From the NCBI GenBank assembly GCA_001897435.1, contig MKSV01000008.1, positions 344,252 through 408,251 on the forward strand: a DNA stretch of 64,000 nt, in the 5' to 3' direction. Source of the DNA: Acidobacteriales bacterium 59-55. GTDB lineage: Bacteria; Acidobacteriota; Terriglobia; Terriglobales; Acidobacteriaceae. A program made the translations under genes and the position numbers. The notes under the pieces were generated by a model that did not search any database, had not been told where the DNA came from, and saw only the letters and a list, made by a program, of their open reading frames with translations. This document shows positions 57,636 through 64,000 of the stretch, piece by piece; position 1 is the first letter of the stretch, and each line of letters opens with the position of its first letter.

Positions 57636-60158
57636 GTGGGTACACTCTTCCGCCGTCTGCGTTACCTGTTGAATCGTCGTCAGCTCGATCAGGAGCTCGA
57701 GAGCGATATGGACTTTCATCGCGAGATGATGGCGCGGGAGGGGCGAAGAAACTTTGGCAATCCCCTTCTTCTTCGAGAGCAGGCACGCGATGCATGGGGC
57801 TGGACCTGGATTGAGCGCTTAGGACAGGACTTGCGTTATGCACTGCGAACGCTGATGCGGTCTCCGGGGTTTACGATGACCGCCGTTCTGGTGCTTGCGA
57901 TTGGCATTGGCGTGAACGTCACCGCCTTCAGTCTCTTCAACATGATTGCGCTGAAGCCGCTCCCTGTCCGCGATCCGGATTCTCTGGTTCAGTTGCAGAG
58001 GCGTTCGCCAGAGATTGTGCAGGGAGAGATGCCCTATCCCTCCGTAGTCTTCTATCGCGATCATGCGAAGACTTTGTCCGCTGTGATGGCGGTGATGGGC
58101 GTCCCGCCAATGAATCTCGAGGGCGTCGCGGAGCCGGTGCGTACCAGCTTTGCCTCAGGAAACTACTTCAGCGAGCTGGGAACTCATGCAGCCATGGGCA
58201 GGCTCTTCGAGCCGCTCTCGGAAGACAAGCCGGATGCGGCCCCGGTGGCGGTGCTGAGTTACGGTGCGTGGCAGAGACGTTTCGGTGCGGACCCCTCAGT
58301 GGTGGGACGAACCATTCGTCTCGGCGGTAAGCCTGCTACCGTGATCGGCATTCTGCCCTCTGCGTTTGCCAGTCTGGGAGGGCAGACCCCCGATGTCTGG
58401 CTACCCCTGATGCAACAGCCCTACTTCATCGAAGGCAGCAAGGTGCTGACCGACAGCTCGGCTTCGAGCGTCCGCATGTGGGCGCGGCTGGCTCCGGGCG
58501 TTACCGCAAAGATGGCCGAGCAGGAGTTGTTGGCGTTGACCAATGAATTGCGCAAGGAGCACCCCAAGGAGGTCTGGGACAAGGAGTACATCCGTAGTGA
58601 CCCGGGCGGTCATTTGCAGGTGATCACCCCCGAGATGTATCAGGTCGCGACGATGGTTGCGGTGCTGACCTTGCTGATTCTCGTGGTGGCGTGCGCCAAC
58701 CTGGGAGGGTTGTTACTGGCGCGCGGCGTTACGAGGGAGCATGAGATGGGAATTCGAATGGCCATCGGCGCCAGCAGGAAGCGCATCTTCCGGCAGTTGT
58801 TTACGGAGAGTCTGCTGTTAGCTTCGCTCGGTGCGGTTGCCGGGGTTGCCCTGAGCTATGCGGTGCTGCGTGTGGCCCTTGTCCGGCTCGATGCTCCGCA
58901 GTGGCTGAGCCCTGTGCCGGATTGGCGGGTCCTCGCATTTTCGATCAGCGCGGCGCTGGGGGCGGCGATCTTTTTTGGATTGACGCCCGCCTTGCAGATA
59001 GCGCGGCAGCGGCAGAGGAAGACGATAGCGCGGCAGGTACTGGTAGGCGCGCAGGTGGCGGCGAGCTGCGTTCTGCTGATTGTGTCAGGGCTGCTGGTGC
59101 GAGCCATGCACCGCATGCTCTATACCTCGCCGGGGTTTGGGTACGAACATGTTTTTTCGATTGACCCGCAGCTGGGGGTGCACGGCTATACGGCAAGCTC
59201 TGCGCAAGCGTACCTGAGTCAGATGGAGAGTCGATTGAATGCTATGCCTGGGGTGACCTCGGTATCGCTGGTCAAGATGCCGCCTATGGGGCATACCGTT
59301 TCGCGCACGGATGGCGAGATTGATGGGCGCCGTGTGGCGATTTATCCGAACTGGGTCGAGCCGGGCTTCTTCCAGACGATGAATATTCCACTTCTGCTGG
59401 GGCGCACTCTGCTGCCGGGGGAGAAGAATGCGGTCGTCATCAGTGAATCGTTCGCCCGCAGACAATGGCCGGGGCAGAATCCAATTGGCAAGCAGTTCGA
59501 CGCCAGCAATCCCGGCAGCCCGCGCGATACGGTTGTGGGGGTTGTCGGAGATGCCCGCCTGAACGCTCTCAACGATGACGATGCGGTTGAGGAATATTGG
59601 TCCGCACAAGCAGGGGATATGCCCGGAATGTCGATGGTGGTGAAGATGTCCGGTGCGCCGGAAGACTTCGTCTCGATGACGAAGGTCATTGCAGACAGCC
59701 TCGATCCGAAGATCTTTCCGGAGATTCGTCCGCTCAAGAGCCTGTATCAGGCTACGGTATCGACGGTGGAGCGGCTGGCGATGGTGGTGAGCCTGATTGG
59801 GCTTGTAGCAGTTCTGCTGGCAGGGATAGGGATCATTGGACTTGTGGCCTACACCGTATCGCAGCGGACCAAGGAGATTGCGATACGGCTGGCATTGGGA
59901 GCGGAGCGTGCCGATGTGCTGGCTGCCGTGCTGCGCCAGTTCGCGTTGCCGATGATGATTGGACTCTTGGCAGGCGTTGGCGTGGCGGCAGGCGCATCGA
60001 AGGTGCTGCGAAAGGCGCTGTTTGGGGTCAGCAATCTCGATCCCGCAAGTTATGTGGGGGCGGTTGCGGTTCTGATTGGAATCGTAGGCCTCGCCACCCT
60101 TCTTCCGGCCAGGCGGGCGTTACGGTTGAATATGGCAAAGGTTCTTCATTATGAGTAG
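57636..60158 (+). CDS. ABC transporter permease, acidobacterial duplicated orphan permease (ADOP)
   Basis: The 840-residue protein starts at a GTG with AAGGAGG 6 nt upstream. A soluble N-terminal segment (LRYLLNRRQLDQELESDMDF) precedes the first helix (MTAVLVLAIGIGVNVTAFSL near 82), a MacB-type periplasmic domain and three FtsX helices (MVAVLTLLILVVACANLGGL near 340). A second MacB/FtsX unit follows, ending with LVAVLLAGIGIIGLVAYTVS and VLIGIVGLATLLPARRALRL. This is the duplicated MacB-like permease family TIGR03434. No ATPase gene is adjacent, hence orphan. Export of lipid or peptide is inferred. Confidence 0.94.
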   Translation: MGTLFRRLRYLLNRRQLDQELESDMDFHREMMAREGRRNFGNPLLLREQARDAWGWTWIERLGQDLRYALRTLMRSPGFTMTAVLVLAIGIGVNVTAFSLFNMIALKPLPVRDPDSLVQLQRRSPEIVQGEMPYPSVVFYRDHAKTLSAVMAVMGVPPMNLEGVAEPVRTSFASGNYFSELGTHAAMGRLFEPLSEDKPDAAPVAVLSYGAWQRRFGADPSVVGRTIRLGGKPATVIGILPSAFASLGGQTPDVWLPLMQQPYFIEGSKVLTDSSASSVRMWARLAPGVTAKMAEQELLALTNELRKEHPKEVWDKEYIRSDPGGHLQVITPEMYQVATMVAVLTLLILVVACANLGGLLLARGVTREHEMGIRMAIGASRKRIFRQLFTESLLLASLGAVAGVALSYAVLRVALVRLDAPQWLSPVPDWRVLAFSISAALGAAIFFGLTPALQIARQRQRKTIARQVLVGAQVAASCVLLIVSGLLVRAMHRMLYTSPGFGYEHVFSIDPQLGVHGYTASSAQAYLSQMESRLNAMPGVTSVSLVKMPPMGHTVSRTDGEIDGRRVAIYPNWVEPGFFQTMNIPLLLGRTLLPGEKNAVVISESFARRQWPGQNPIGKQFDASNPGSPRDTVVGVVGDARLNALNDDDAVEEYWSAQAGDMPGMSMVVKMSGAPEDFVSMTKVIADSLDPKIFPEIRPLKSLYQATVSTVERLAMVVSLIGLVAVLLAGIGIIGLVAYTVSQRTKEIAIRLALGAERADVLAAVLRQFALPMMIGLLAGVGVAAGASKVLRKALFGVSNLDPASYVGAVAVLIGIVGLATLLPARRALRLNMAKVLHYE

Positions 60159-60260
60159 GGAATTGGCAAGCCTCCGAGGTTGCGAATGCGTCTGTCGCAA
60201 ACCGTGTTTTACTGCATGTTCCATGACTGGAATCGGTCGATCGCCGCTTACGGGAAATTG

Positions 60261-60289
60261 TTGACGGAATCCCGGGGAATTGCTATTGT
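60261..60289 (+). promoter_or_regulatory. Putative sigma-70 promoter of the str operon
   Basis: TTGACG is followed after exactly 17 bp by TATTGT, both close to consensus. It is the best promoter match in the region upstream of rpsL. Confidence 0.6.
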
Positions 60290-60663
60290 TAGAAGGTTCC
60301 GCGAGTATCCGGATTGCTCCGTCAGCTAGCTTGGCGGGCAAGGGGTGGAGACATACCCCGCGCAGGAGATTTGAAAGATTCGCCTGCGTTATACTGGATA
60401 CAAGAGATTTCACCGCAGGACATTCCTCAGTACGATCTGGAGTGTCGTAGTCTGCGGCCTTTCGCAATCGCGCCTGCGACACCCTCCACCCTGGATGGGC
60501 TATGCGGGCCGGAACAGCGAAACGGAGTCGGCTCTTCCTTTCTTCCATGGATTCTGGATTTGAGGAAATACGCTCGGCCACCGTCGACTGTTTTCGTCTG
60601 GTAATGGTTTTACAGACGCGAAGCAGGGCAGTTCTTCGCACGAGGCGCTTCAGCGTCCTCATT

Positions 60664-60688
60664 CTTTTTGTGTGTACGGCACAAAAAG
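60664..60688 (+). other. Hairpin in the rpsL leader
   Basis: CTTTTTGTG pairs perfectly with CACAAAAAG around a 7-nt loop (TGTACGG), about 75 nt before the rpsL start. It could be a regulatory or processing structure. Confidence 0.5.
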
Positions 60689-60763
60689 GCGAAGTCTCCT
60701 GACCTTCGGCGCGCCTGACATGATTTCGCTTCAAGGTATCGCACGCATCAGCAAGGAGTTCCA

Positions 60764-61147
60764 GTGCCTACGTTCCATCAGCTCGTCAAGCAGGGCCGCA
60801 CGCCCACCCGTTATAAGACCGCCAGCCCCGCTTTGCAGGGTTCGCCCCAGCGCCGTGGCGTCTGCACCCGCGTCTACACTCAGACCCCCAAGAAGCCGAA
60901 CTCGGCCCTCCGCAAGGTTGCCCGCGTTCGCCTGACCAATGGGATTGAGGTCACGACCTACATTCCGGGCATCGGCCACAACCTGCAGGAGCACTCGATC
61001 GTGTTGATTCGCGGCGGCCGTGTGAAGGATCTGCCGGGTGTCCGGTATCACGTCGTCCGCGGCACGCTCGATGCGGTGGGAGTTGCCAACCGCAAGCAGA
61101 GCCGCTCGAAGTACGGCGCCAAGCGTCCGAAGGCCACTGCCAAGTAA
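60764..61147 (+). CDS. rpsL: 30S ribosomal protein S12
   Basis: The 127-residue protein starts at a GTG with AAGGAG 5 nt upstream. The sequence is highly conserved: [20 protein letters not shown] at the start, [20 protein letters not shown] near 28-47 with the streptomycin-site lysine (KKPNSA), and [18 protein letters not shown] near 91-108. It proofreads decoding in the 30S A site. It is the first gene of the str operon. Confidence 0.98.
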   Translation: MPTFHQLVKQGRTPTRYKTASPALQGSPQRRGVCTRVYTQTPKKPNSALRKVARVRLTNGIEVTTYIPGIGHNLQEHSIVLIRGGRVKDLPGVRYHVVRGTLDAVGVANRKQSRSKYGAKRPKATAK

Positions 61148-61234
61148 ACCCTGCGGTTCGCCGCACGAATTTAGATTTCAAGTTCAGGCCTTGAGAAGTC
61201 GACGGTCCTGAAGGAAGACGAGAAGAGAAAAGCA

Positions 61235-61705
61235 ATGCCGAGAAAAGGCTATATCGCGAAGCGTGAAGTTGCACCGGACCCGGTGTACAACTCGACTCTG
61301 GTTACGAAGTTCGTCAACTCCATGATGTGGGGCGGCAAGAAGTCGACCGCGCAGGGCATCTTCTATACCGCCATGACCAACCTGGAGCAGAAGGGCGGCG
61401 ACGAGGCTCTGAAGCTGTTCAAGAAGGCGGTTGAGAACTGCAAGCCGCTGCTCGAGGTCAAGAGCCGCCGCGTTGGCGGAGCGAACTACCAGGTGCCGAT
61501 CGAGGTCAATCCTGAGCGCCGCACCTCGCTGGCGATTCGCTGGCTGGTGACCTATGGCCGCGCGCGGGGCGAGAAGGGCATGGTGGACAAGTTGACCGCC
61601 GAACTGCTCGACGCCGCCAATGGCCGCGGCGCCGCGATGAAGAAGAAGGAAGATGTTCACCGCATGGCTGAGGCTAACAAGGCCTTCGCGCATTACCGGT
61701 GGTAA
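61235..61705 (+). CDS. rpsG: 30S ribosomal protein S7
   Basis: The 156-residue protein has the usual length and motifs ([40 protein letters not shown] and [20 protein letters not shown]). S7 organises the 3' major domain of 16S rRNA and in other bacteria can repress its operon. It lies 87 bp after rpsL. Confidence 0.98.
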   Translation: MPRKGYIAKREVAPDPVYNSTLVTKFVNSMMWGGKKSTAQGIFYTAMTNLEQKGGDEALKLFKKAVENCKPLLEVKSRRVGGANYQVPIEVNPERRTSLAIRWLVTYGRARGEKGMVDKLTAELLDAANGRGAAMKKKEDVHRMAEANKAFAHYRW

Positions 61706-61793
61706 AGAAAAGTCTTTTCAGCAAAGAGCCTTTTGTTTGTGCTTTTTAACAGATTTTTACCGCGAGTAAACACTCGCAGATGAGAGATTGATC

Positions 61794-63887
<2,094 letters not shown>

Positions 63888-63950
63888 GGGCTGCCGCGAG
63901 TACAACGGATTTAGCAGTATCAATTTAGAAGCACGAACACGGAGAGAGTC

Positions 63951-64000
63951 ATGGGCAAGGAAAAGTTTGACCGGTCGAAGCCGCACGTAAACGTAGGGAC
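63951..64000 (+). CDS. tuf: Elongation factor Tu, N-terminal fragment
   Basis: The first 16 codons from the ATG at 63951 read MGKEKFDRSKPHVNVG, the conserved EF-Tu start, then the window ends. GGAGAGAG lies 2-9 nt upstream. It is the fourth gene of the str operon. Confidence 0.93.
   Translation, partial: MGKEKFDRSKPHVNVG

Larger units (their letters stand above)
60159..60763 (+). other. Long leader region before rpsL
   Basis: These 605 bases between ADOP and rpsL hold a promoter at 60261 and a hairpin at 60664-60688, and no convincing protein gene. The transcribed leader would be about 470 nt, long enough for a ribosomal-protein or processing control element. Confidence 0.6.

Noticed and set aside
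60120..60734. Minus-strand frame in the rpsL leader
   Set aside because: It overlaps the ADOP end and the promoter, shows no domain and has basic shadow-like composition.

Overview
The window is a 64 kb stretch of a GC-rich Gram-negative chromosome, most likely from the Acidobacteriota (class Terriglobia, Granulicella/Terriglobus/Edaphobacter-like). This rests on lineage-typical families: a VWFA-related acidobacterial domain protein, an acidobacterial PadR regulator paired with a duplicated orphan permease (ADOP), a carboxypeptidase-regulatory/TonB-type giant outer-membrane receptor, and palindromic intergenic repeats. I see no rRNA, tRNA, CRISPR array, integrase or phage genes. Gene density is high, and most long unassigned frames are antisense shadows of real genes.

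Layout. 0-8 kb: start of an M1-like peptidase gene (cut by the edge), rlmB, a sigma-70 factor in a translationally coupled operon with two membrane proteins, a LytTR response regulator, a BON-domain protein, a methyltransferase, a lipoprotein and a VIT-family transporter. 8-16 kb: a co-directional envelope cluster (DUF5666-like protein, TonB-type receptor, VWFA protein, TPR protein). 16-25 kb: a DUF5522 mini-gene, lhr helicase, kdsC with a coupled zinc-ribbon gene, moaC, and the ergothioneine genes egtD and egtB. 25-34 kb: cold-shock protein, moeA, a TPR protein, queC, then a leftward lipid A/Kdo/core operon (waaA-lpxK-waaC and accessory genes). 34-45 kb: a four-helix-bundle (S23-like) gene boxed by repeats, a GNAT enzyme, a PEP-CTERM protein, an NHL propeller, trmFO, der, two decayed toxin-antitoxin loci and a DinG-type helicase. 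45-52 kb: queD-queE, small membrane proteins, a sodium/solute symporter, enoyl-CoA hydratase, an unusual VOC-RibH fusion and nusB. 52-60 kb: an Ig/propeller lipoprotein, an S9 peptidase and the PadR-ADOP pair under a large palindrome. 60-64 kb: the str operon rpsL-rpsG-fusA-tuf behind a long leader.

How genes work together. kdsC, waaA, lpxK and waaC serve Kdo2-lipid A and inner-core assembly. queD, queE and queC make the 7-deazaguanine precursor of queuosine, although queC lies about 16 kb from queD-queE. moaC and moeA belong to molybdenum cofactor synthesis. egtB and egtD make ergothioneine. ribH-nusB is a classic coupled pair.

Most notable items: (1) a dispersed palindromic repeat (family A, 7 copies, two alternative right halves), mostly at convergent gene ends; (2) a second repeat (family B, 5 copies) whose central hairpin changes sequence but keeps pairing; (3) an N-terminal VOC-like domain fused to lumazine synthase; (4) an S23-like gene with flanking GTTG/CAAC repeats, resembling a small mobile unit; (5) a 19-bp-arm palindrome covering the PadR promoter and start codon; (6) two toxin-antitoxin remnants side by side. 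Many starts were moved inward from the longest open frame on the basis of ribosome-binding sites and signal peptides, as stated per gene.
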